Source: Bradyrhizobium sp. 132 (GTDB lineage: Bacteria; Pseudomonadota; Alphaproteobacteria; Rhizobiales; Xanthobacteraceae). From it: a DNA stretch of 64,000 nt. How positions within the stretch are numbered: the stretch's first letter is position 1; every line of letters starts with the position of its first letter. Below, piece after piece: positions 52,342 to 60,849 of this stretch. The stretch is taken from positions 209,609-273,608 of the forward strand of contig NZ_JADPKY010000078.1 of NCBI RefSeq assembly GCF_023074185.1, read 5' to 3'. The translations under genes and the position numbers were made by a program. The notes beneath the pieces were generated by a model. It was not told the origin of the DNA. It searched no databases and was given only the letters and a program-made list of their open reading frames with translations.

Positions 52342-53403
52342 ATGAACGCAAAAACCGACACCGTGCAGTCCTCCGCCGAGGCCCTGCGCTATCCATGGGA
52401 ACAGCATCCCGGCCCCGAAGAGGTCGTCGAGGTGAAGCCGGGCGTATTGTGGGCGCGGCTGAAACTGCCGTTCCGCCTCAACCACGTGAACATCTACCTG
52501 CTCGCCGACGGCGACGGCTATGCCATCGTCGACACCGGCTTCGGCAACGAGGAGACGATCGAGGCCTGGACCAAGCTGTTCGACGGGCCGCTGAAGGGCG
52601 TCAACATCACGCGCCTGATCGTGACCCATTCCCATCCCGATCATGTCGGTCTGGCCGGGTGGATCGTCGAGCGATTCAACTGCCCGCTGGTGATGTCGCA
52701 GGTCGAATATCTGCAATCGGTCTATCACCAGAACCGCGGCACGGAGGAGCGCCAGCAGGCGCAACGGCTGTTCTTCCGCCGCCACGGCATGGACGAGTCG
52801 CTCACCGAAAAACTGCTCGGCCGCGGCCAGGATTATCTCAAGCGCGTCTCGGTGCTGCCGCCGTCCTACCGCCGCATCTCGCATGGCGACGACGTCGTGA
52901 TCGGCACGCGCCGCTTCAAGGTGATCACCGGCGGCGGTCACGCGCTCGACCAGGTGATGCTGTATTGCGCCGACGACAAGCTGTTCCTCTCGGCCGACCA
53001 GGTGCTGAGCAAGATCTCGCCGAACGTCAGCGTGTGGGCGGTCGAACCCGACCAGAACTCGCTCGGCGAGTATCTGGCCTCGCTCGCCAGCCTCACCACG
53101 ACGCTGCCCTATGACGTGCTGGTGCTGCCGGGCCATGGCGTGCCGTTCTACGGGCTGAAGCCCCGCATCAAGCAGCTGGCCGATCACCACGAGGAGCGCT
53201 GCCGCCTGATCGCGGAAGCCTGCCGCGAGGTGCCGCAGACCTCGCGCGCCTTGGTGCCCGTCGTGTTCAACAAGCACGTGCTCGACGAACACCAGATGGG
53301 TTTTGCCGCCGGCGAGTTGGTCGCCCATGTCAACTACATGATCGTCGAGGGCCGGCTGACGGCGGAGACGAAAGACGGCGTGCTTCAATTCAGAACGAGT
53401 TGA
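52342..53403 (+). CDS. MBL-fold metallo-hydrolase (glyoxalase II-like)
   Basis: 353 residues. The metal motif THSHPDHVGLAGW (H-x-H-x-D-H) is near residue 95. GGGHALDQVMLYCADDKLFLSADQVL follows at about 197, and GHGVPFYG near 265 gives the distal His. A helical C-terminal part follows. The N-terminal region (NHVNIYLLADGDGYAIVDTGFG) is typical of the class. The substrate is not apparent; thioester or lactone hydrolysis is usual for relatives. It lies 200 bp upstream of hemA. Confidence 0.9.
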   Translation: MNAKTDTVQSSAEALRYPWEQHPGPEEVVEVKPGVLWARLKLPFRLNHVNIYLLADGDGYAIVDTGFGNEETIEAWTKLFDGPLKGVNITRLIVTHSHPDHVGLAGWIVERFNCPLVMSQVEYLQSVYHQNRGTEERQQAQRLFFRRHGMDESLTEKLLGRGQDYLKRVSVLPPSYRRISHGDDVVIGTRRFKVITGGGHALDQVMLYCADDKLFLSADQVLSKISPNVSVWAVEPDQNSLGEYLASLASLTTTLPYDVLVLPGHGVPFYGLKPRIKQLADHHEERCRLIAEACREVPQTSRALVPVVFNKHVLDEHQMGFAAGELVAHVNYMIVEGRLTAETKDGVLQFRTS

Positions 53404-53454
53404 GCGCTGACTTCAATTCAACTGATGGTGCAGAGCAACATTGCATCTCGCGCG

Positions 53455-53473
53455 AACTTGATCGGATCAAGTT
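53455..53473. promoter_or_regulatory. 19-bp perfect palindrome upstream of hemA, FNR/FixK-like half-sites
   Basis: AACTTGATC-G-GATCAAGTT. The half-sites TTGA and TCAA match FNR/FixK boxes, but they are separated by five bases, not the usual six. Oxygen control of hemA through FixLJ is described in Bradyrhizobium. Whether this odd-spaced site serves it is inference. Confidence 0.55.
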
Positions 53474-53488
53474 TCAAATCGCACGATA

Positions 53489-53509
53489 GGGCATTTTGCC
53501 CAAATGCCC
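53489..53509. promoter_or_regulatory. Second inverted repeat upstream of hemA
   Basis: GGGCATTT-TGCCC-AAATGCCC, with perfect eight-bp arms and a five-base centre, 15 bp after the first palindrome. It could be a stem in the leader RNA or a protein site. No T-tract follows, so a simple terminator is unlikely. Confidence 0.5.
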
Positions 53510-53541
53510 CGCAGGTCCAAATGTGGGATAGCGCATAGACA

Positions 53542-53562
53542 TTAGAGCTGGAATAGCTCTAA
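53542..53562. promoter_or_regulatory. Third inverted repeat upstream of hemA
   Basis: TTAGAGCT-GGAAT-AGCTCTAA, with perfect eight-bp arms, ends 41 bases before the hemA start. The outer TTAGA/TCTAA resembles the ends of Irr-type iron control elements (TTTAGAA-N3-TTCTAAA), but the spacing differs. A role in iron control is speculative. Confidence 0.5.
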
Positions 53563-53603
53563 GAAGATGCCGCCCTTTGGTCAGTTCCGTTGCAGGTTTG
53601 ACG

Positions 53604-54833
53604 ATGGATTACAGCCAGTTTTTCAATTCCGCCCTTGATCGCCTCCACACTGAGCGGCGCTACCGCGTGTTCGCCGATCTCGAGCGCATCGCCGGCCGGT
53701 TCCCGCATGCGCTCTGGCACTCACCCAAGGGCAAGCGCGACGTCGTGATCTGGTGCTCCAACGATTATCTCGGCATGGGCCAGCACCCGAAGGTGGTCGG
53801 CGCCATGGTCGAGACCGCGACGCGCGTCGGCACCGGCGCCGGCGGCACCCGCAACATCGCCGGCACGCATCATCCGCTGGTGCAGCTCGAGGCCGAGCTC
53901 GCCGATCTGCATGGCAAGGACGCCTCGCTGCTCTTCACGTCCGGCTACGTCTCGAACCAGACCGGCATCGCGACCATCGCGAAGCTCATTCCGAACTGTC
54001 TCATTCTCTCGGACGAGCTCAACCACAATTCGATGATCGAGGGCATCCGCCAGTCCGGCTGCGAGCGGGTCGTGTTCCGCCACAACGATCTCGCCGATCT
54101 CGAAGCGCTGTTGAAGGCTGCGGGCCCGAGCCGGCCCAAGCTGATCGCCTGCGAGAGCCTTTATTCGATGGACGGCGATATCGCTCCGCTGGCAAAAATC
54201 TGCGATCTCGCCGAGAAGTACGGCGCGATGACCTATGTCGACGAAGTCCACGCCGTCGGCATGTACGGCCCGCGCGGCGGCGGCATCGCCGAGCGCGACG
54301 GCGTGATGCATCGCATCGACATTCTCGAAGGCACGCTCGCCAAGGCGTTCGGCTGCCTCGGCGGTTACATCGCCGCCAACGGACAGATCATCGACGCCGT
54401 GCGCTCCTATGCGCCGGGCTTCATCTTCACCACCGCGCTGCCGCCGGCGATCTGCTCGGCCGCCACCGCTGCGATCAAGCATCTGAAGACGTCGAACTGG
54501 GAGCGCGAGCGCCACCAGGACCGCGCCGCCCGGGTCAAGGCGATCCTCAACGCCGCCGGCCTGCCGGTGATGTCGAGCGACACCCACATCGTGCCGCTGT
54601 TCATCGGCGATGCCGAGAAGTGCAAGCAGGCTTCCGACCTCTTGCTCGAACAGCACGGCATCTACATCCAGCCGATCAACTATCCGACGGTCGCCAAGGG
54701 CACCGAGCGCCTGCGCATCACGCCCTCGCCCTATCACGACGACGGCCTGATCGATCAGCTCGCCGAAGCCCTGCTGCAGGTATGGGACCGCCTCGGGCTG
54801 CCGCTGCGCGAGAAGTCGCTGGCGGCGGAGTAG
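53604..54833 (+). CDS. hemA: 5-aminolevulinate synthase
   Basis: 409 residues from ATG 53604 ([21 protein letters not shown]). This is the expected length and N-terminus of the Bradyrhizobium enzyme, and a TTG start at 53577 is rejected. The enzyme condenses glycine with succinyl-CoA, using pyridoxal phosphate, to give 5-aminolevulinate, the first step of heme synthesis in alphaproteobacteria. Clear blocks are [38 protein letters not shown] and the PLP-Lys region [13 protein letters not shown]. The upstream 150 bp holds three inverted repeats. Confidence 0.97.
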   Translation: MDYSQFFNSALDRLHTERRYRVFADLERIAGRFPHALWHSPKGKRDVVIWCSNDYLGMGQHPKVVGAMVETATRVGTGAGGTRNIAGTHHPLVQLEAELADLHGKDASLLFTSGYVSNQTGIATIAKLIPNCLILSDELNHNSMIEGIRQSGCERVVFRHNDLADLEALLKAAGPSRPKLIACESLYSMDGDIAPLAKICDLAEKYGAMTYVDEVHAVGMYGPRGGGIAERDGVMHRIDILEGTLAKAFGCLGGYIAANGQIIDAVRSYAPGFIFTTALPPAICSAATAAIKHLKTSNWERERHQDRAARVKAILNAAGLPVMSSDTHIVPLFIGDAEKCKQASDLLLEQHGIYIQPINYPTVAKGTERLRITPSPYHDDGLIDQLAEALLQVWDRLGLPLREKSLAAE

Positions 54834-54842
54834 GCGTTTTCC

Positions 54843-54868
54843 GTCGTCCTGACGGAAGCCAGGACGAC
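54843..54868. repeat. Hairpin (family B, copy 2) between hemA and the hybrid kinase
   Basis: GTCGTCCTGAC-GGAA-GCCAGGACGAC, one pair mismatched relative to the perfect copy at 7153-7178. It begins nine bases after the hemA stop, and could protect or end the hemA transcript. No T-tract is present. Confidence 0.7.
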
Positions 54869-55023
54869 ATTGGGGCTGATGGCCTGCCGGGCACCTTAAC
54901 GACAACCCCAGTTCCCGCGCCCGCACGGCATTTCGCTGTCGCCTGCCGCCGCCCAACGCGCTAGATTTACAGGGAAAATGAGATCGGGCGCTGCCAGCGC
55001 GCCCAGGGAGAAGCACGCTCGCC

Positions 55024-58000
55024 ATGCTGCACGACTGGGGCGTGATCGCCGCCGCCTTCGGCTATATCGGCTTTCTGTTCCTGGTGGCGAGCCATGGCGA
55101 CCGCCGCTCGCCGGCCGGGCGCGGCCGCGCCTCCGGGCTGATCTATCCGCTGTCGCTGGCGATCTACTGCACCTCCTGGACCTTCTTCGGCTCGGTCGGC
55201 TTCGCCACCCGCACGTCCACCGACTTCCTCGCGATCTATGTCGGCCCGATCCTGATGATCGGGCTCGGAGCCGGCGTACTCCGCCGCGTGATCCAGCTCG
55301 CGAAAGCCCACAACATCACCTCGATCGCCGACTTCATCGGCGCGCGCTATGGCAAGAGCCAGGCGGTGGCGGCGACCGTCGCGCTGATCGCGATCATCGG
55401 CTCGGTGCCCTATATCGCGCTCCAGCTCAAGGCGGTCGCCTCCTCGCTCGAAACCATCCTGGGCGAAGACCAGGCCTTCTCTCACATCCCCATCGTCGGC
55501 GACATGGCGCTGATGGTGACGCTGGCGATGGCGGCCTTCGCGGTGCTGTTCGGCACGCGGCAGACCGACGCCACCGAGCATCAGCACGGCCTGATGCTGG
55601 CGGTCGCAACCGAATCCATCATCAAGCTGGTCGCCTTCCTCACCGCCGGCATCTTCGTCACGTTCTGGATGTTCTCGCCGCACGAACTGATCGAGCGCGC
55701 CATGAAGACCCCGGAGGCGGTGCGCGCCATCAACTATTCGCCGTCGATCGGCAACTTCCTGACCATGACGCTGCTGTCGCTGTGCGCGATCATGCTGCTG
55801 CCGCGCCAGTTCCACGTCAGCGTGGTGGAGAATTCCTCGGACGCCGAGGTCGGCCGCGCGCGCTGGTTGTTTCCGCTCTACCTCGTCGCCATCAATCTGT
55901 TCGTGATCCCGATCGCGCTCGCCGGCCTCATCAGCTTCCCGTTCGGCACCGCCGATCCTGACATGTACGTGCTGGCGCTGCCGATGGAAGGCGGCGCGAA
56001 TCTGCTCAGCGTCGCCGTCTTCGTCGGCGGCCTGTCGGCGGCGACCGCGATGGTAATCGTCGAATGCGTCGCGCTCTCCATCATGGTCTCGAACGACCTC
56101 GTGATGCCGCTGGTGCTGCAACGACGGCCGGAAGGACGCACCGGCGGCGCCGATTTCAGCGACTTCCTGTTGCGCTCGCGCCGGCTCGCGATCTTCGCCA
56201 TCATGGTGATGGCCTACTTCTACTACCGCGCGCTCGGCAACACCCAGCTCGCGGCAATCGGCCTGCTGTCTTTTGCCGCCATCGCCCAGCTTGCACCAAG
56301 CTTCTTCGGCGGGCTGCTGTGGCGGCGCGCGACCGCGCGCGGCGCCATCGGCGGCATGCTGGTCGGATTCGCGGTGTGGCTCTACACGCTGTTCATCCCG
56401 AGCTTCATGGATTCCTCGACTTCGGGCATCCTGCTGCTCCAGCACGGACCGTTCGGGATCGAGGCGCTGCGGCCGCAGGCGCTGTTCGGCGCCGACCTGC
56501 CGCCACTGATGCACGGCGTCATCTGGTCGCTGTCGCTCAACATCCTCACCTATGTGCTGCTGTCGCTGGCGCGCCGGCCGTCTTCGATCGAGCTGGTGCA
56601 GGCCGATCTGTTCGTGCCCAACACGCTGGCGCCGATCTCGCCGAACTTCCGCCGCTGGCGCACCACCGTCACGGTGCAGGACATCCAGACCACGGTGGCG
56701 CAATATCTCGGGCCGGACCGCGCGCGGCATTCGTTCGAGGCATTCACCGCGCGGCGCAATGTGCGGCTGGAGCACGGGGCACCCGCCGATTTCGAGCTGT
56801 TGCAGCACGCCGAGCACCTGATCGCCTCCTCGATCGGCGCAGCCTCCTCGCGGCTCGTGATGTCGCTGCTGCTGCGCAAGCGGACGGTCTCCGCCAAGGC
56901 TGCACTCAAGCTGCTCGACGATTCCCATGCGGCGCTGCATTTCAACCGCGAGATCCTCCAGACCGCGCTCAACCATGTGCGTCAGGGCATCGCGGTGTTC
57001 GATGCCGATCTGCAACTGATCTGCTCCAACCGGCAGTTCGGCGATCTCCTCAACGTTCCCCCGCATTTCATCCAGTTCGGCACGCCGTTGCGTGAAATCC
57101 TCGAATTCATGGGCGTGAGCGAGCCGAACGATCCGGTCGAGCGCGAGGCCATGCTGGAACGCCGGCTCGCAGCTTACACCACCGACAGCGAGCCTTATCT
57201 GGAGCGCCTGCCCGATCGCCACATGGTGATCGAGATTTTGACCAACCGCATGCCCGGCGGCGGCTTCGTCATCACCTTCACCGACGTCACCCCCACCTTC
57301 GAGGCGGCCGCAGCGCTGGAGCGCGCCAATGCAACGCTGGAAAAGCGGGTGCGCGACCGTACCGAGGAGCTGACCCGGCTGAATTCCGAGCTGGCTCAGG
57401 CCAAGAGCGCGGCCGAAGACGCCAGCATCTCCAAGACGCGGTTCCTTGCCGCCGCCAGCCACGACATTCTCCAACCGCTGAACGCGGCGCGGCTCTATGT
57501 CACGAGCCTGGTCGAGCGCCAGCACAGCGGCGAGGAGACGCGGCTGGTCGAGAACATCGACGAATCGCTGCAGGCGATCGAGGAGATCCTCGGCGCGCTG
57601 CTCGACATCTCCCGGCTCGATGCCGGCGCGATGACGACCTCGATCTCGAGCTTCAAGATGGCCGATCTGATGCGTTCGCTGGAGATCGAATTTGCGCCGA
57701 TCGCACGCGCCAAGAATTTGGAGCTCGCCTTCGTGCCCTGCTCGCTGCCGGTCGAGTCTGACCGCTTGCTGCTGCGGCGCCTGCTTCAGAACCTGATCTC
57801 CAACGCGATCAAATACACACCGCGCGGCCGCGTGCTGGTCGGCTGCCGCCGCCAAGGCCCCTCGCTCAAGATCTGCGTCTACGACACCGGCGTCGGCATC
57901 CCGCCGGTCAAGCGCAGCGAGATCTTCAAGGAGTTCCACCGCCTCGAGCAAGGCGCGCGGATCGCGCGCGGCCTCGGGCTCGGGCTGTCGATCGTCGAGC

Positions 58001-58533
58001 GGTTGGCACGGGTGCTCAATCACGGCATCGCCATCGACTCCAATGTCGGCGGCGGTTCGGTGTTTTCCGTGACGGTGCCGACGGCGAAGGCGATCACCCA
58101 CACCGCCGCGGTGACGAGCGCGACGCCGCTGGCGCGCGCGCCGATCTCGGGCGCCCTCATTGTCTGCATCGAGAACGACGCGGCGATCCTCGACGGCATG
58201 CGCACGCTGCTGAAGGCGTGGGACGCCGAGGTGATCGCGGTCGCCGATCCCGAAGGCGCGATCGCCGCGATCGAAACTGCCGGCGGCCGCGTCACCGGCC
58301 TGCTGGTCGATTATCATCTCGACCGCGGCAACGGCATCGCCGCGATCCGCGACATCCGCCGCCGCTTCGGCGACGGCATCCCCGCAATCCTGATCACCGC
58401 CGACCGCAGCCCCGCCGTGCAAATGGCTGCGCGCGAGGAAAAGGTCGCGGTGCTCAACAAGCCGGTGAAGCCGGCATCGCTGCGCGCCCTGCTCGGCCAG
58501 TGGCGCACCCAGCAGATGGTCGCGGCGGAGTGA
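55024..58533 (+). CDS. SSS-transporter-like hybrid histidine kinase (NahK/ErcS-type)
   Basis: 1169 residues. The N-terminal ~590 residues form about 13 membrane helices of a sodium:solute symporter-like domain (CTSWTFFGSVGFATRTSTDF, ITSIADFIGARYGKSQ). PAS region about 640-760. A coiled coil (RVRDRTEELTRLNSELAQA) leads into HisKA with phospho-His H813 (AAASHDILQPLN). The HATPase then shows DTGVGI and GLGLGLSIV, followed by a C-terminal receiver with phospho-Asp D1096 (GLLVDYHLDRGNG). Related kinases sense carbon compounds or control two-component relays. No response regulator is next to it, so it must act through an unlinked partner. Confidence 0.93.
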   Translation: MLHDWGVIAAAFGYIGFLFLVASHGDRRSPAGRGRASGLIYPLSLAIYCTSWTFFGSVGFATRTSTDFLAIYVGPILMIGLGAGVLRRVIQLAKAHNITSIADFIGARYGKSQAVAATVALIAIIGSVPYIALQLKAVASSLETILGEDQAFSHIPIVGDMALMVTLAMAAFAVLFGTRQTDATEHQHGLMLAVATESIIKLVAFLTAGIFVTFWMFSPHELIERAMKTPEAVRAINYSPSIGNFLTMTLLSLCAIMLLPRQFHVSVVENSSDAEVGRARWLFPLYLVAINLFVIPIALAGLISFPFGTADPDMYVLALPMEGGANLLSVAVFVGGLSAATAMVIVECVALSIMVSNDLVMPLVLQRRPEGRTGGADFSDFLLRSRRLAIFAIMVMAYFYYRALGNTQLAAIGLLSFAAIAQLAPSFFGGLLWRRATARGAIGGMLVGFAVWLYTLFIPSFMDSSTSGILLLQHGPFGIEALRPQALFGADLPPLMHGVIWSLSLNILTYVLLSLARRPSSIELVQADLFVPNTLAPISPNFRRWRTTVTVQDIQTTVAQYLGPDRARHSFEAFTARRNVRLEHGAPADFELLQHAEHLIASSIGAASSRLVMSLLLRKRTVSAKAALKLLDDSHAALHFNREILQTALNHVRQGIAVFDADLQLICSNRQFGDLLNVPPHFIQFGTPLREILEFMGVSEPNDPVEREAMLERRLAAYTTDSEPYLERLPDRHMVIEILTNRMPGGGFVITFTDVTPTFEAAAALERANATLEKRVRDRTEELTRLNSELAQAKSAAEDASISKTRFLAAASHDILQPLNAARLYVTSLVERQHSGEETRLVENIDESLQAIEEILGALLDISRLDAGAMTTSISSFKMADLMRSLEIEFAPIARAKNLELAFVPCSLPVESDRLLLRRLLQNLISNAIKYTPRGRVLVGCRRQGPSLKICVYDTGVGIPPVKRSEIFKEFHRLEQGARIARGLGLGLSIVERLARVLNHGIAIDSNVGGGSVFSVTVPTAKAITHTAAVTSATPLARAPISGALIVCIENDAAILDGMRTLLKAWDAEVIAVADPEGAIAAIETAGGRVTGLLVDYHLDRGNGIAAIRDIRRRFGDGIPAILITADRSPAVQMAAREEKVAVLNKPVKPASLRALLGQWRTQQMVAAE

Positions 58534-58543
58534 CACGCCGCAC

Positions 58544-59086
58544 TCACGGCGCGAGCCGCGTGAAGACGTAATCGCGGCTCCTGACGCGGGCTTCGTGGCA
58601 GGCAAAGCAGGTGCGATGCTGGGCCTCGTCGACCGGCTTGCCGTTGACGAAGCGGCCAAAACCCCAGCCGCCGGTCGAGGCATATTTTCTGGAATCCTTC
58701 ACCATCACCTGGACGGTGGTGGGCTCTCCGGGAATCCTCGCGGACGAAAATTCGGGCGACTGTTTCCGCTTCCAGGCGCGTTTGACCAGAATGGTGCCGT
58801 CCGGGAACGGAAGCTTGTTGTCTTGATAAGCGTCGATCGCAGTCTTGTTGCCGACGATGGCACGCAGCTCGTCCAAGGGAGCCGCCTCCTCGGCCGGCGC
58901 GATCAGCTGCCACTGCTTGTAGCCGGGCGGGACAGCGAAGATCGGCGAGGCATCCGCCTGTTCCTCCGCGAAAGCGATCGTGACCAGATACGGCACGCAT
59001 GTCAGGACAACGACAAGGAGGAGCACAGCCAGCACGATCATTGTCGTGTAGGACGGAAATTTGGTCTTTTCAGATTTCATCGTCAT
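58544..59086 (-). CDS. Membrane-anchored cytochrome P460-family protein
   Basis: 180 residues. An N-terminal membrane anchor or uncleaved signal (about 14-37) precedes the P460 domain. The heme c motif CFACHEARVRSRDYVFTR lies at the C-terminus (C-x-x-C-H). VKDSRKYASTGGWGFGRF in the middle is the family's conserved stretch, which in some P460 enzymes provides the cross-linking Lys. P460 proteins oxidise hydroxylamine or bind NO. Which applies here is unknown. It is convergent with the hybrid kinase, with a 10-bp gap between stops. Confidence 0.85.
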   Translation of the reverse strand: MTMKSEKTKFPSYTTMIVLAVLLLVVVLTCVPYLVTIAFAEEQADASPIFAVPPGYKQWQLIAPAEEAAPLDELRAIVGNKTAIDAYQDNKLPFPDGTILVKRAWKRKQSPEFSSARIPGEPTTVQVMVKDSRKYASTGGWGFGRFVNGKPVDEAQHRTCFACHEARVRSRDYVFTRLAP

Positions 59087-59160
59087 GACGCTTCATCAAG
59101 CTGAGATCACGTGTGAGACCTCGGCCCAGCCGCGCTGGACCGAGGTGTCGAGCAAAATCC

Positions 59161-60192
59161 TCAGGCGCCGCCGTCGGCATCGATGACGGCCTTGGCAAAG
59201 GCTTGTGGAGCTTCCTGCGGCAGATTGTGGCCGATGCCGCCGGTGACCAGACGATAGTCGTACCGACCGGAGAATCTCTTGGCATAGGCGCTCGCGTCGG
59301 GATGCGGCGCGCCGTTGGCATCGCCTTCCATCGTGATCGTCGGCACATCAATGACGGGAGCCGCCGCGAGCTTCTTTTCGAGTTGCTCGTATTTCGCTTC
59401 GCCCTGGGCGAGCCCGAGCCGCCAGCGGTAATTGTGGATCGTGATCGCGACATGATCCTTGTTGTCGAGCGCGGCCGCGCTGCGGTCGAAGGTGGCGTCG
59501 TCGAACTTCCACTGCGGCGAAGCGAGCTTCCAGATCAGTTTTGCGAAATCATGCGTGTACTTCTCGTATCCGGCGCGGCCGCGCTCGGTCGCGAAATAGA
59601 ACTGGTACCACCATTGCAGCTCGGCCGACGGCGGCAGCGGCGCGTTGCCCGCGGCCTGGCTGGAGATCAGATAGCCGCTGACCGACACCAGCGCGCGGCA
59701 ACGCTCCGGCCACAGCGCGGCGATGATATCGGCGGTGCGCGCGCCCCAGTCGAAACCGGCGACGACCGCCTTCTTGATGTCGAGCTTGTCCATCAGCGCA
59801 ATGATGTCGACGGCCATGGCGGCGGGCTCGCCATTGCGGGGCGTCTCGCCAGAGAGGAAGTGCGTCGAGCCGTAACCGCGCAGATAAGGGATGATGACGC
59901 GATAGCCGGCCTTTGCCAGGATCGGCGCGACATCGACGAAGGCGTGAATGTCGTAAGGCCAGCCGTGCAGCAGGATCGCGACGGGACCGTTCGCAGGACC
60001 GGCCTCCGCGTAGCCGACGTTGAGGACGCCGGCATCGATCTGCTTGATCGCGCCGAACGACGCATTCGTCGCGGAGGAGCGCGGCGCTTCCGATTCGGCG
60101 CGGGCGAGGCCGATCACGCCAAGGCCGGCGGCGACGGTTCCCGCGGCGACGCCGAAAAACTGGCGCCGGTGCTGGTCAATGATCTGTTTCAT
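59161..60192 (-). CDS. Tat-exported alpha/beta hydrolase, epoxide-hydrolase-like
   Basis: 343 residues. The start MKQIIDQHRRQFFGVAAGTV carries a twin-arginine motif (RRQFF) and a hydrophobic core ending near ARAES, so Tat export is likely. The alpha/beta fold shows the oxyanion HGWPYD (about 75) and the nucleophile elbow GFDWGA, with Asp in place of Ser. Asp there is typical of epoxide hydrolases and haloalkane dehalogenases. The catalytic His is in GGIGHNLPQEAP near the end. The substrate is unknown. It is 40 bp downstream of the OsmC-family gene's divergent partner region on the same strand. Confidence 0.88.
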   Translation of the reverse strand: MKQIIDQHRRQFFGVAAGTVAAGLGVIGLARAESEAPRSSATNASFGAIKQIDAGVLNVGYAEAGPANGPVAILLHGWPYDIHAFVDVAPILAKAGYRVIIPYLRGYGSTHFLSGETPRNGEPAAMAVDIIALMDKLDIKKAVVAGFDWGARTADIIAALWPERCRALVSVSGYLISSQAAGNAPLPPSAELQWWYQFYFATERGRAGYEKYTHDFAKLIWKLASPQWKFDDATFDRSAAALDNKDHVAITIHNYRWRLGLAQGEAKYEQLEKKLAAAPVIDVPTITMEGDANGAPHPDASAYAKRFSGRYDYRLVTGGIGHNLPQEAPQAFAKAVIDADGGA

Positions 60193-60232
60193 GATGTTGC
60201 TACCTTGTTGATGGTTGGTTGGTGTTGGTGCG

Positions 60233-60652
60233 TCAGATCAGCGCGACCGTGACGTCGATGTTGCCGCGAACGGCCTTGGAATAGGGGCAGGTCTGGTGCG
60301 CCTCATCGATGAGGCCGCGCGCGATCTCGCGATCGAGACCGGGAAGGCTGACATCGAGGCGTGCCCTGAGCGAATAGGCGCCCTCCTCCAGCACGAGGTC
60401 GATCTCCGCGTCGATCGCGCATTTCCTTGGAAGCTGGATCTTCCGCTTGCGGGCCGCGATCTCCATCGCGCCCTCGAAGCAGGCCGACCAGCCGGCCGCG
60501 AACAATTGCTCGGGATTGGTGCCGCTGCCCGCGCCGCCCGGCGGCGACAGCTTGACGTCCAGGCGGCCGTCGGAACTGCGCGACATGCCGTCCTGTCGCC
60601 CGCCGCTGGTGTGGGTCCGGGCCGTGTAGAGCAATTTTGCCGCTTGGGTCAT
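60233..60652 (-). CDS. OsmC/Ohr-family peroxidase
   Basis: 139 residues from ATG 60652, preceded by AAGGAG. Ohr-type features: LYTARTHTSGGRQDG near the start, GTNPEQLFAAGWSACFEGAM with the first catalytic Cys, and HQTCPYSKAVRGN with the second. These Cys reduce organic hydroperoxides in Ohr proteins. The ending GNIDVTVAL is typical of Ohr. It is divergent from a STAND regulator and upstream of the exported hydrolase on the same strand, possibly one operon (40 bp between). Confidence 0.92.
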   Translation of the reverse strand: MTQAAKLLYTARTHTSGGRQDGMSRSSDGRLDVKLSPPGGAGSGTNPEQLFAAGWSACFEGAMEIAARKRKIQLPRKCAIDAEIDLVLEEGAYSLRARLDVSLPGLDREIARGLIDEAHQTCPYSKAVRGNIDVTVALI

Positions 60653-60849
60653 CGAGGTCTCCTTGCCGTCGCACAACTGACTAGCAGCGGCGGCCTCAGG
60701 ACACCCGTTTGGACTTGTGAGAAGTTGTGAGGTCTCGGCTCGCACCCCTCGCAAGGCCTGCATCCGCGGTCTGATGCCGATGCAGGGACGGCCTTGCCGG
60801 ATCGCGATCATCTGGCTATCCGGTTCATTCGAAGGATCAGGATTCCGCC

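Noticed and set aside
53458..53470. A canonical FixK2/FNR box before hemA
   Set aside because: The half-sites TTGAT and ATCAA are separated by three bases, not the standard four, so I list it only as FNR-like.
54967..58683. A 1238-codon open frame on the minus strand
   Set aside because: Exactly antisense to the well-supported SSS/histidine-kinase gene, Arg/Asp/Gly/His-rich without any domain. It is a by-product of GC-rich codon use.
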